34,879 nucleotides of DNA from a virus, in the IMG/VR virus record IMGVR_UViG_3300042371_001175, positions 1 through 34,879 of that record; one strand, 5' to 3'. The position numbers and the translations under genes are program-made. Of this stretch, positions 9,013-17,015 are shown piece after piece. The number at the start of each line of letters is the position of its first letter. The stretch's first letter is position 1. The notes below the pieces were generated by a model, which ran no database searches, was not told the origin of the DNA, and saw only the letters and a program-made list of their open reading frames with translations.

Positions 9013-10374
9013 TTATGCCGAATCCCTTCCAATTGTTAGTTGTGTAGTATATAAGCCCTCTTCAAATCGATGAGAAGCCTTAAATACTATATATTTTCCG
9101 GAAAATGAAGAATCATTGAGATTTGCTCCACTGCTACCAGGTTCTCTAAATTTTTGTTGGTTATAATAACTTATCGCCTTTGGAATATCAATGTTAATTT
9201 TTCTTCCAACATTCAATGAAAAATCTCCATAAACGATAATATCATGGCTTTCATTTTGTAAATTGGCGATGACCGATTGAGCTTTATGTTGGGATTCTGA
9301 TAATGCAGAATTTGAATTTTCCGAGGAAAACCCGTAAGAAGATGGATTGGTATAAACGTAATTGATTTTTGCCGAGCTCATATCATTTAGTGTAAGTGCA
9401 GATCCGTTTTTAACTACACCAAACTCACCAGAATAGTTTTTTCCTTTACTTAAACTTAGAGCTTTACTTGACTCAGTTGAATGATTAAAAGATCTAGTTG
9501 TAATATTTTTATTGGCAATATCGACATACCGAGTTTCTGAGGCAAATGCCCCCTGTCTTGCTTGATTTATTTTATCAAGTTTTAAATTTGAAGATATTCC
9601 TAAAATACGATCAGCAAGTTCTTGAAATCCGCTCGCTTCTCCTGGGGTTTCTTGATATTCGCGGCGATAAACAAACGTTTTATAAATCGGATTAGTACTA
9701 TCTGATATCAAAGACGAGATCGATGATAGTTGAACTTTGTTTAGAATTGTTTGAAATAATATAAATGGAGAACCATGCCGATCATATGTGTGATTCACCA
9801 ACCATTGAGCATTTTTAATTGGAGTATTGATTGGTAAAACTCCGGTAAAATTAGTCGAGGGTTCTCCGGTAATTATAAATCGATCTTTTGATATAGATAA
9901 ATCTTCGACGAATATATTTTTAATATTATCTGCCGTATGACCAGTCACCGAACGACTGATTTTTGTTAAACTTGAATAATATGTTAGTTCGCTAATAGCG
10001 ATAATATCATAGTATTGAATATCGTATTTCTCACTATCGCGAGAGAAAGAAGGATATTCCTTAGTTACGAATCGTAAAGAAATCTCCTTCTCAATTTTTG
10101 ATCCAAAATCCCTTTTTAAGATCGTAAATTCTAATATTTCTTGTCCGCAAAGGCCATAATCCTCAAATAAATTAATATTATCGATAATTTGAAGATGTAA
10201 TACTAATGTCGGAGAAAAGATTTCCTCGGTGATCGTAAAATTCTTAATTAGTTTTTGTATATCAGTACTCTTGTTACGATTATTTGTTAGAGTAAACGAC
10301 TTGACCACAAATGCGCCAGGAAACTCGGCGGTTTTGCCATCTTGACCAACACCATATGAGATATTATTAAACAT
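9013..10374 (-). CDS. 27: Baseplate hub protein, gp27-like
   Basis: 453 aa. The start (GAFVVKSFTLTNNRNKSTDI ... FTITEEIFSPTLVLHLQIID) and the middle (PIKNAQWLVNHTYDRHGSPF) follow the pattern of gp27-type tail-tube-like hub proteins, which form the ring holding the spike. Its ATG lies within the end of gp53 (8-nt overlap) and it ends just before the gp5-like spike, so the three are one operon. No own late promoter seen. Confidence 0.82.
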   Translation of the reverse strand: MFNNISYGVGQDGKTAEFPGAFVVKSFTLTNNRNKSTDIQKLIKNFTITEEIFSPTLVLHLQIIDNINLFEDYGLCGQEILEFTILKRDFGSKIEKEISLRFVTKEYPSFSRDSEKYDIQYYDIIAISELTYYSSLTKISRSVTGHTADNIKNIFVEDLSISKDRFIITGEPSTNFTGVLPINTPIKNAQWLVNHTYDRHGSPFILFQTILNKVQLSSISSLISDSTNPIYKTFVYRREYQETPGEASGFQELADRILGISSNLKLDKINQARQGAFASETRYVDIANKNITTRSFNHSTESSKALSLSKGKNYSGEFGVVKNGSALTLNDMSSAKINYVYTNPSSYGFSSENSNSALSESQHKAQSVIANLQNESHDIIVYGDFSLNVGRKINIDIPKAISYYNQQKFREPGSSGANLNDSSFSGKYIVFKASHRFEEGLYTTQLTIGRDSA

Positions 10375-11443
10375 TCGAGTTCAATGCTTTTTTAAATGAT
10401 TCTTCGAATAATGATATATATGGCGGGTCAATCACGGTGATATTTCGACTCGACTCATTGATGTTGTACTCATTTTCAATAAATGAGATATAGTTGGTAT
10501 TTGTATTTTTCAATGATTCCATGGTGTATTGCCCATTCAACGGGGCGATTTGATTCAACATCAAATCATAATACGATACAGATCGAGCAGATCCATCATC
10601 TTCTTGTTTATAGAAATTATAGGCGGCATTATAAGAATCTTGCCATATGTTTGATGGCATAAACAATTGTACGGGATATGTAAACGCGGTAGGTGTATCT
10701 GTTCGAGTTTTTTCGTAGAAGTAATATGTCTCCGGATCAGAAACCTTTAATGACAATAACGCTTTTTCATTCCATTCGATCTTTAATTGTTCGACATCGG
10801 CGTATTGTTCATCTGATGGCGCAAGTGTATTTAAGAACTCGAGTTTATAATTTAATATGCTAGAATCAACATTATAGAACGAATCGTTATCTATTTTTTC
10901 GATCCACAATTGGAGTGTAGAGGCATCATATCGAATGATACGTGAAGAGGCAATCGCTGAAGTTCCGGAGTTATACGCCGAGAGGTACAGATACGGGAGA
11001 TATTTTTCGTCAAGCGGCAATCCGGTAAACGTATTATAATATTTAGTATAAGTGATTACCTGAGCATCGCTATTAAAACCTCCGATAGTAAATTCTTGAT
11101 CCGGAATCACTAATGGAACGAACGTCATGACCGAATATTTTCCATATTCATCTTTGATGAATCGTTCTAATTCAGCATTGGACATCGGCCAATTATGAAT
11201 ACCTTCTTTTAAGAAATCGTTCGTAATAAAAAATGTCCAATAATAATCTGGATTACTATATATTTTATTTGATACAATATCTGGTCTTTCTCCATCATTA
11301 ATATAATATGATCGATAAGTTGTGATGGTATCGATCAACTTATCATCCACGTCGACATTACGAAAGATATCAGTGATGACACGATATGCTTTATTATCTT
11401 GTAAGTCAAAAGACCTATACGGAAACATTGAAAAGAATGACAT
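10367..11443 (-). CDS. 53: Baseplate wedge protein gp53-like
   Basis: 358 aa. The N-terminal third has the gp53 signature: a hydrophobic start MSFFSMFPY, TDIFRNVDVDDKL, then NPDYYWTFFITNDFLKEG and NWPMSNAELERFI. T4 gp53 (196 aa) clamps neighbouring wedges; this protein is longer through a C-terminal extension. Upstream there is TATAAAATAAATT before ATG, an AT-rich sequence resembling the late octamer but not matching it. Confidence 0.85.
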   Translation of the reverse strand: MSFFSMFPYRSFDLQDNKAYRVITDIFRNVDVDDKLIDTITTYRSYYINDGERPDIVSNKIYSNPDYYWTFFITNDFLKEGIHNWPMSNAELERFIKDEYGKYSVMTFVPLVIPDQEFTIGGFNSDAQVITYTKYYNTFTGLPLDEKYLPYLYLSAYNSGTSAIASSRIIRYDASTLQLWIEKIDNDSFYNVDSSILNYKLEFLNTLAPSDEQYADVEQLKIEWNEKALLSLKVSDPETYYFYEKTRTDTPTAFTYPVQLFMPSNIWQDSYNAAYNFYKQEDDGSARSVSYYDLMLNQIAPLNGQYTMESLKNTNTNYISFIENEYNINESSRNITVIDPPYISLFEESFKKALNSNV

Positions 11444-11457
11444 AATTTATTTTATAG

Positions 11458-12606
11458 TTATGGTAAAAACCTTTTTCCTGTGTTATCAATAGTGAATGTC
11501 GGAAGCGAACCATTAGCGGGTATCATTCCATCATTATTAGGATTAAACAGTTTAACACCCGCTTGACCAGAACCTGATGATCCGACTGATCCAGGTGGTG
11601 TCAAAGGTGTGTTAGATGCTGTACCACCGACACCACCAAGTACGTTTAATGCGCGACTAACGTTTGCTGGAATAAGACCCTTAATACTAAGATTGAGTGG
11701 AGTATTTTCACCTCGATTTCTCCCATCTGCCGAAAATCCACCTTGAAGGGATGCGATATCATTCATCGTTAATGCCTTAGTCTCAACGAAAGCAACTGTT
11801 ATATCTACTTCTAACGGCGCCATATCATTTCTAAACATCTTGCTAGAAGGATTAAAGTTTGTAGAAAGGTTTTGAAGGTAGCATTCGTATGGCTGAGGAA
11901 GATGTGGTAAATCGCGAAGACCGTTGTCTAAAGATATAAACCGAATCTTCCATTTAGGTGGAAACGATAACATCATATTTGCTTTTCCGGGTATATCCAC
12001 TGGATACATTCCCGAACGAAAAACATAATGAATGTTTTTAATAGCCTGTGATTCCTCGGGAGAACGGCCAATTAGTTTAAATGTAAATGAATGTGTTCGT
12101 ATATTAATACCATCAAACGTAGTAATGGTGTTCTTATTCATCGATATTTGTGTAACTGCCGAAATACCCGCTTTTATTGCAGCATTATTAGATAACAAAC
12201 CGCCAGCAAGAGTCGCAGTTTCTGCCCTATCTTGTGGCAATGCGCCTTTTATCGCTTGACCCGCAGCATCAAAGCCTTCAGCCCAGCTAGGCGCAGTAAT
12301 TTCTGAAACGCTGGTGCCAGCTCTTACTGCTTGTTGAGCCGCGTAACCGAGTATATTAAGGTCTTGACCGTTATATGACATCGCGTCATTCATTTGGACA
12401 CCCTCTGGCATTGGAAAATATATATTTGTATATCCTTGAATCGGAACCATACATGTAAACTGAATTAGTGGGCGATTAGGCACACTAACAATATCAATTG
12501 GATAAAATAAATTATTTCCGCCAAATCCTAGCGAAGAAGGAATAGAGGCCGCCTTTTTAATCACGCCGGTGACTTCTTTTTTAATTGTTTCAAAGATGGA
12601 TGCCAT
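11458..12606 (-). CDS. 48: Baseplate tail-tube cap, gp48-like
   Basis: 382 aa from ATG at 12606 (MASIFETIKKEVTGV...); ATG at 12612 would add two residues. The family pattern appears as RPLIQFTCMVPIQGYTNIYF, then a tube-like beta core (THSFTFKLIGRSPEESQAI, PYECYLQNLSTNFNPSSKM, PLEVDITVAFVETKALTMND). gp48 joins the hub to the tail tube with gp54. The open frame extends further upstream, but those codons overlap gp4 on the other strand and the promoter at 12612-12619, so the shorter start is preferred. Confidence 0.82.
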   Translation of the reverse strand: MASIFETIKKEVTGVIKKAASIPSSLGFGGNNLFYPIDIVSVPNRPLIQFTCMVPIQGYTNIYFPMPEGVQMNDAMSYNGQDLNILGYAAQQAVRAGTSVSEITAPSWAEGFDAAGQAIKGALPQDRAETATLAGGLLSNNAAIKAGISAVTQISMNKNTITTFDGINIRTHSFTFKLIGRSPEESQAIKNIHYVFRSGMYPVDIPGKANMMLSFPPKWKIRFISLDNGLRDLPHLPQPYECYLQNLSTNFNPSSKMFRNDMAPLEVDITVAFVETKALTMNDIASLQGGFSADGRNRGENTPLNLSIKGLIPANVSRALNVLGGVGGTASNTPLTPPGSVGSSGSGQAGVKLFNPNNDGMIPANGSLPTFTIDNTGKRFLP

Positions 12607-12611
12607 ATACA

Positions 12612-12619
12612 TATTTATA
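12612..12619 (-). promoter_or_regulatory. T4-type late promoter (TATAAATA) for gp48
   Basis: Exact TATAAATA on the minus strand, 5 nt before ATG 12606. It occupies the 12-nt gap between the divergent gp48 and gp4 start codons and touches the first base of the gp4 ATG. Confidence 0.7.
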
Positions 12620-13062
12620 TGGCATATAGAGGAAAATATAGGGTAGTGAATGCCGAGAAATATGAAGGCGATCATACTCAAGTGCAATATCGCTCTCTCT
12701 GGGAGCGACAGGTTTTTCGATGGTTAGATGATAATGTAAATGTTATAAAATGGTCTTCCGAAGAAGTGGTTGTTCCGTATCGGTGCAAGACAGATAATAA
12801 AATGCATCGATACTTTGTCGATATCAAAGTGCAATTTAAAGGAGGAGTGACATACCTCATCGAGATAAAACCAAAGAAAGAGACGATACCTCCAAAGGTC
12901 CGTGAGAAGAAAACGCGCGGATACTTAATGGAGGTGATGACCTATGCGAAGAACATCTCTAAGTGGGAAAGTGCAACCGAATATGCCAAGGATCGCGGGT
13001 GGATATTTGAAATATGGCATGAGGATACGATTAAGTCTCTTGGCATTAAGCTACTAACTTAA
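12619..13062 (+). CDS. 4: Head completion protein gp4-like (nuclease fold)
   Basis: 147 aa versus 150 in T4 gp4, with an almost continuous family pattern: MAYRGKYRVVNAEKYEG, YRSLWERQVFRWLD, WSSEEVVVPY, HRYFVDIKV, YLIEIKPKKETIPP, YAKDRGWIFEIW. The E...D...EIKP arrangement fits the restriction-enzyme-like TnsA fold. In T4 this protein completes filled heads before tail joining. It starts the plus-strand operon, divergent from gp48, as in T4 where gene 4 neighbours gene 53. Confidence 0.93.
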   Translation: MAYRGKYRVVNAEKYEGDHTQVQYRSLWERQVFRWLDDNVNVIKWSSEEVVVPYRCKTDNKMHRYFVDIKVQFKGGVTYLIEIKPKKETIPPKVREKKTRGYLMEVMTYAKNISKWESATEYAKDRGWIFEIWHEDTIKSLGIKLLT

Positions 13063-13064
13063 AA

Positions 13065-13072
13065 TATAAATA
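13065..13072 (+). promoter_or_regulatory. T4-type late promoter (TATAAATA), plus strand
   Basis: Exact TATAAATA between the gp4 stop and ATG 13079, gap 6 nt (GTCTTT). It is the only exact copy I found on the plus strand and has the same spacing as the minus-strand copies. Confidence 0.72.
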
Positions 13073-13078
13073 GTCTTT

Positions 13079-13696
13079 ATGGGACGCGGTGTAGCATCAG
13101 AGGTATTCATTAACATCGAAAAGAAATTCTCTTCGACTGGATTGAAGTTGAGAACAGCGCAATCACGAGATTGGTTCATGGACAATCTTAAGAGATACTC
13201 AAACCTTACTCGAAAAAATGTATTAAAAGATCCTACCTTATTCAATAGGACCAGTATTGATACAAAACCGACAAGTATAGGCAAGATGTATATGTTTATC
13301 TACGATCCTAAACATAAAGAAGATCTTCCTTACTTCGATAAATTCCCATTGATACTTCTAGTCGGTCCCGCCAAAGGTGGTTTTTACGGGTTGAATCTTC
13401 ACTATCTTCCTCCGCGCCTTCGAGCATTACTTTTCGATCGTCTATTGCCATATACAAACAATGATAAGTTCGATCAGACCACTCGATTTCGTCTGACGTA
13501 TCAGTTACTTACATCAGTATCTAAACTAAAAATATTTCAACCATGTTTCAAACATTACTTGATGGCACATGTCAAATCATTTACGATGGAAGTACCAGCA
13601 AATGAATGGGAAATAGCGATGTTCTTACCACTCGATCAATTTGCATATAAAACTAAAAACACTGTCTGGAATGACAGTAAAAAAATAATATCTTAA
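13079..13696 (+). CDS. Conserved T4-like phage protein next to gp4 (possibly gp2-type)
   Basis: 205 aa. The central block MYMFIYDPKHKEDLPYFDKF followed by PLILLVGPAKGGFYGLNLHY and LPPRLRALLFDRLL is a pattern I associate with conserved proteins of marine T4-like phages. In T4 the gene beside gene 4 is gene 2 (DNA end protector), so a role at the packaged DNA end is possible, but I cannot show this from sequence. Basic N-terminus (RTAQSRDWFMDNLKRYSNLTR). Own late promoter. Confidence 0.6.
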   Translation: MGRGVASEVFINIEKKFSSTGLKLRTAQSRDWFMDNLKRYSNLTRKNVLKDPTLFNRTSIDTKPTSIGKMYMFIYDPKHKEDLPYFDKFPLILLVGPAKGGFYGLNLHYLPPRLRALLFDRLLPYTNNDKFDQTTRFRLTYQLLTSVSKLKIFQPCFKHYLMAHVKSFTMEVPANEWEIAMFLPLDQFAYKTKNTVWNDSKKIIS

Positions 13697-13697
13697 G

Positions 13698-14432
13698 ATG
13701 TCCATACTTTCATCAATCACCGGTCTAGTTGATAAGGCCGAAAAATATATCAATCCAAGTACGATCGACGATTTTAAAAGTACGATTGGCAAAAGGAACG
13801 GTTTGGCAATGGCCAATCGTTTCTTGATTATGGTACAACCACCGAGTCAATCGTTACTTAATTTCAATATAGGAGACCTTGTCAGTAGAGTTTTGCTAGG
13901 CAATAAGATCAACGTGTCCGATTTCGTAAACGATCCTAGGGATATCGCTATGTTGTGCGAAAGTTGTTCATTACCTGGAAGACAAATCCAAACCTTAGAT
14001 TATTCTTCGTATCGTCAATCAGTAAAAGTCCCGACAACTTATGTCAATGAGGATGTGCAAATGACGTTTCATCTCACCAACGATTATTATATTCGTAAGG
14101 TATTTGATAAATGGCATGAACTAGTTCTCAATCAAGAATCTTATCTTTTAAATTATAATAAAGATTTTTCTGCTGATATTATCATTCAACAGCTAAATGC
14201 TCAAAATAAGCCAGTTTATGCCGTTAAACTAAAGAATGCCTATCCGGTTGGGATTAACAGCATCGCGTTAGACAACACCATGAATGATACTACACAAAAG
14301 TTAGTCGTACAGATTACTTACGAAGATTTTGAACAAATGGGTACTATCGCCTCGACTGTAGAGGGTGTGAAAAATAATATAACCGGCGCCCTAAAAAATA
14401 ATATAACCGGCGCCCTAAAAAAATTGATATAA
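13698..14432 (+). CDS. Tail-tube-like protein (gp54 initiator or gp19 type)
   Basis: 244 aa. It has the tube-protein pattern MANRFLIMVQPP near residue 36, LCESCSLPGRQIQTLDYSSY, then VQMTFHLTNDYYIRKVFDKW and NAYPVGINSIALD..KLVVQITYEDFE, as in gp19, gp54 and other Hcp-fold tube proteins. Because gp48 is adjacent and T4 gp54 also has a tube fold, I favour the baseplate tube initiator; the major tube protein gp19 normally lies with the sheath gene, not seen here. It starts 2 nt after the previous stop. The C-terminus carries an exact 8-residue duplication (KNNITGAL twice). Confidence 0.72.
   Translation: MSILSSITGLVDKAEKYINPSTIDDFKSTIGKRNGLAMANRFLIMVQPPSQSLLNFNIGDLVSRVLLGNKINVSDFVNDPRDIAMLCESCSLPGRQIQTLDYSSYRQSVKVPTTYVNEDVQMTFHLTNDYYIRKVFDKWHELVLNQESYLLNYNKDFSADIIIQQLNAQNKPVYAVKLKNAYPVGINSIALDNTMNDTTQKLVVQITYEDFEQMGTIASTVEGVKNNITGALKNNITGALKKLI
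14370..14417 (+). repeat. Perfect 24-bp tandem duplication in the tube-like gene
   Basis: Units 14370-14393 and 14394-14417 are identical and in frame, encoding KNNITGAL twice just before the C-terminus. Perfect DNA identity indicates a recent slippage or duplication event. Confidence 0.95.
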
Positions 14433-14435
14433 ATC
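14428..14435 (+). promoter_or_regulatory. Near-match late octamer (TATAAATC) before gp26
   Basis: TATAAATC, one mismatch from the late octamer, 7 nt before ATG 14443; it includes the stop of the preceding gene. Confidence 0.4.
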
Positions 14436-14442
14436 ATAGCAT

Positions 14443-15153
14443 ATGGCATTACCAACAATTAGCACCCCGAAATATCAATTGAAGTTACCCTCAACCGGTG
14501 AATCAGTCTCGTACCGCCCATTTTTAGTCAAAGAAGAGAAGATCCTACTCATCGCCCAGGAAACGAAAGATCCTAAACAAATGATGGCCGCGATGGGCGA
14601 CATCATCTCGGCATGTACCTTCGACAAAGTAAAAACCTCTGAGATCACTTCGTTTGACCTCGAATATATTTTCTTAAAACTAAGAACCAAGAGCGTTGGC
14701 GAAAATGCCGATATCAAAGTTCAGTGCCAAAAATGCGAAGAATATAATGCGGTATCGATCAACCTCGATGAAATCACCGTAGAAGTTCCTGAAAAGAAAA
14801 ATGCGACGATCATGCTGACGGATTCGATCGGAGTCACGCTTAAATACATCGACGCGAAGAAGATGGAAAAGATCACTGGCCTCATCGAAACGAATCAAAT
14901 GGCAGTGATCAATGAACTTATTATCAACTCAATCGAGTCGATCTTTGACGATAGCAATGTCTATCCTGCTATTGATTCTACACCCGCCGAACTTACACAA
15001 TTCATCGAATCGTTGAATCGTCAACAAATGGAGAAGATCGAGAATTTCATCGGTAATGCTCCTAAGCTTCAACACATCTGCGAATTTAAATGCTGCAAGT
15101 GTGGAGAAGAAAATTCAATTACATTACAAGGAATTCAGTCTTTTTTCGAATAA
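14443..15153 (+). CDS. 26: gp26-like baseplate / tail assembly protein
   Basis: 236 aa with the pattern of the T4 baseplate-protein (gp26) family: ISTPKYQLKLPSTGESVSYR, PFLVKEEKILLIA, then FDLEYIFLKLRTKSVGE. Two cysteine pairs (CQKC near 100 and CCKCGEEN near 225) suggest a zinc site. In T4, gp26 and gp51 assist hub assembly. Here the gene directly precedes the tape measure gene, the position of tail assembly chaperones in other phages. The last sense codons TTT TTC lie in a canonical slippery heptamer, allowing a -1 shift into the gp51-like frame. Confidence 0.85.
   Translation: MALPTISTPKYQLKLPSTGESVSYRPFLVKEEKILLIAQETKDPKQMMAAMGDIISACTFDKVKTSEITSFDLEYIFLKLRTKSVGENADIKVQCQKCEEYNAVSINLDEITVEVPEKKNATIMLTDSIGVTLKYIDAKKMEKITGLIETNQMAVINELIINSIESIFDDSNVYPAIDSTPAELTQFIESLNRQQMEKIENFIGNAPKLQHICEFKCCKCGEENSITLQGIQSFFE
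15141..15147 (+). other. Slippery heptamer T TTT TTC for -1 frameshifting
   Basis: In the gp26 frame the codons are TCT TTT TTC GAA TAA. The heptamer T-TTT-TTC fits X-XXY-YYZ, and a -1 slip here reads TTT TTT CGA ATA AGC into the gp51-like frame. The zero-frame stop follows one codon later. No strong downstream hairpin is evident within 40 nt. Confidence 0.7.
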
Positions 15154-15332
15154 GCCTCTCGCATGAGTCATTAGAAAATTTCTATCAAACGAATTTTGCT
15201 CTGATGCAACATCATAAATATAGCCTAACGGAATTAGATGATATGCTACCATGGGAGAGGGAAATCTATACTGCATTACTCGTAGAGCATCTAAAAGAAG
15301 AAAAACGCAAAAACGAAGCTTCTAGGCACTAA
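15141..15332 (+). CDS. 51: gp51-like C-terminal extension, expressed by -1 frameshift from gp26
   Basis: The -1 frame gives 61 residues after the slip, with the conserved small-protein pattern LENFYQTNFALMQHHKYS, LTELDDMLPWEREIYTALL and a charged tail. No good start codon lies at the right place: ATG at 15090 is deep inside gp26, ATG at 15204 would delete the conserved first 19 residues of the domain, and ATG at 15163 is in another frame and stops at once. The predicted fusion is 296 aa. Lambda gpG/gpGT and many other phages make tail assembly chaperones this way just before the tape measure gene. The alternative is independent translation from 15090. Confidence 0.72.
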   Translation, partial: FFRISLSHESLENFYQTNFALMQHHKYSLTELDDMLPWEREIYTALLVEHLKEEKRKNEASRH

Positions 15333-15337
15333 CTATT

Positions 15338-16960
15338 ATGGCACAAAGACGAGGACCAACACAGGGATTATTGCTTCAGGACGTGATCCTTGAATTACAA
15401 ATCTCCAATGAAAACGTATCGGGTATAGAGACAGGAGTCACGATGCTCGTCGATTCCGTCTCTGCGTTATCGTCCTCGACGAATAAAAATGATGACATCA
15501 TCGTCGACAATGATGATAAAATGCTGTATGCATTGAAGAGCATAGGACTACTAAACCTTAGCATGTTGAGTACGTTGAATCGCCTATACATGTTTTTCAT
15601 GAACAGCGACATGATTAGAACCGAGCAACAGCAAGATTTGATCGACGCGATCGAGGATATCGGCAAAGACGATAAAAAAGTTCAGCTTGGCGGATCAAAA
15701 TCAAGTGGTCTCCTTGGATTATTGGGCGGAGTCGCTTTTTTTGCCGGAGGATTTTTATCGGGACTTTTTGAAAAAATTAAGAGTATGGTATGGTATACCA
15801 AAATCATCGATTTTTTCACAGATATCGCAACAAAATTTACTCGCATCAAAGCGATTGTGACCGGATCTAAAATCTATACAATGATAGAAGATGCATTTTC
15901 GAGGATGAGAAAAATCTTTGGAGGTATCGGTGCTTTCCTCGGTAGAATTGGTTCATTCTTAGAAAAAATCCTTGAACCAATATTTGATGTGATTCGTAAG
16001 ATGCCTATCAGTCGATTCATTAACGAAGCAATTAGTCTAATAAATAAAGTATTTGGATTTATCATGAAACCACTTAAATTCATCATTAGTTTATTAGGTA
16101 GTGTGGGAGGCGGAAGTTTCCTAAAAACGATGTTTAGTATCGGTAAAGGTCTTGCACGGGTATTTAGTAAACTCCTCTTGCCGATAACGATTATCATCGG
16201 CGTCATTGAAGGAGCGATGGGGGCGTTTGAAGGTTATAAGACCGGCGGTGTAATGGGAGCGATCAAGGGCGGTCTAAAGGGTCTCCTAAATAGTCTGATC
16301 GGATGGCTCATCGATATTCCAAAAGATCTCATCTCTTGGATGCTTAATATGTTCGGTTTTGAGAATGCCTCGAAGTGGCTCGATAGCTGGAATTTTGCAA
16401 GCCTATTTGATGATCTCTGGGAAATGTTTTCTGGATTATGGGATACAATACTTTCTACAATTTCTGCAATCACTGATTGGTGGGAAAGTTGGTCTTTCGA
16501 AGGAATATGGGAAGGCATCAAAGATTTCTTCTTTGGAATCTGGGACGGAGTTATTGATTGGTTAAAAGGTGTAGGAGGACAATTAGGTAGCGTATTAGGA
16601 AATGCTAAGGATTTCATTGAAAACTTTTATAAATCAATACTTAGAGAAATCTTACCAGATAGATCAGAAAACCGCCCATGGTATGATCCAATTGGGATGG
16701 TTACTATGGCTATTCCTGATGATGTATATCGATGGGCAAATATGCCAGTATCGACCCCAGCTATTTCTACAAATATGCAAATGATGCCTAAATCTTCTGG
16801 ACAAAATTTAATAGCAAGTGGTGGAGGATCAACTGCTGTTATTAATACTTACAACACTCATAATTATCAAACTTCGACGAATGTGACGGCAAATAACGGA
16901 GGATCGAGAGGGACGCAGTCTCCGCGCTATTCTCCAGGCGGATCCTCTATGCCAGAATAA
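15338..16960 (+). CDS. Tape measure protein (gp29-like)
   Basis: 540 aa. The N-terminus is polar and helical, then many hydrophobic helical segments rich in Gly and Phe (SGLLGLLGGVAFFAGGFLSG; VFGFIMKPLKFIISLLGSVG; LLLPITIIIGVIEGAMGAFE), a Trp-rich stretch (ITDWWESWSFEGIWEGIKDF), and a Ser/Asn/Gly-rich tail. This composition and the position right after the gp26/gp51 chaperone pair fit a tape measure, the function of T4 gp29, which sets tail length inside the tube. It is the last gene of the plus-strand block. Identity rests on composition and synteny. Confidence 0.75.
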   Translation: MAQRRGPTQGLLLQDVILELQISNENVSGIETGVTMLVDSVSALSSSTNKNDDIIVDNDDKMLYALKSIGLLNLSMLSTLNRLYMFFMNSDMIRTEQQQDLIDAIEDIGKDDKKVQLGGSKSSGLLGLLGGVAFFAGGFLSGLFEKIKSMVWYTKIIDFFTDIATKFTRIKAIVTGSKIYTMIEDAFSRMRKIFGGIGAFLGRIGSFLEKILEPIFDVIRKMPISRFINEAISLINKVFGFIMKPLKFIISLLGSVGGGSFLKTMFSIGKGLARVFSKLLLPITIIIGVIEGAMGAFEGYKTGGVMGAIKGGLKGLLNSLIGWLIDIPKDLISWMLNMFGFENASKWLDSWNFASLFDDLWEMFSGLWDTILSTISAITDWWESWSFEGIWEGIKDFFFGIWDGVIDWLKGVGGQLGSVLGNAKDFIENFYKSILREILPDRSENRPWYDPIGMVTMAIPDDVYRWANMPVSTPAISTNMQMMPKSSGQNLIASGGGSTAVINTYNTHNYQTSTNVTANNGGSRGTQSPRYSPGGSSMPE

Positions 16961-16989
16961 AAAGCGGTGGTTCAATGAAGAACCACCGC
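16956..16989 (-). terminator. Intrinsic terminator of gp32
   Basis: Perfect 10-bp stem GCGGTGGTTC / GAACCACCGC with a 6-nt loop (16964-16989). Reading on the minus strand it is followed by TTTTTATT (16956-16963). The plus strand lacks a T-run after the stem, so it ends gp32 transcription and blocks it from entering the tape measure gene. Confidence 0.9.
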
Positions 16990-17015
16990 CATGAATCATC
17001 TATCAAAGATGAAGA

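Noticed and set aside
15163-15174. ATG after gp26 as start of gp51
   Set aside because: ATG AGT CAT TAG is in the wrong frame and ends after three codons.
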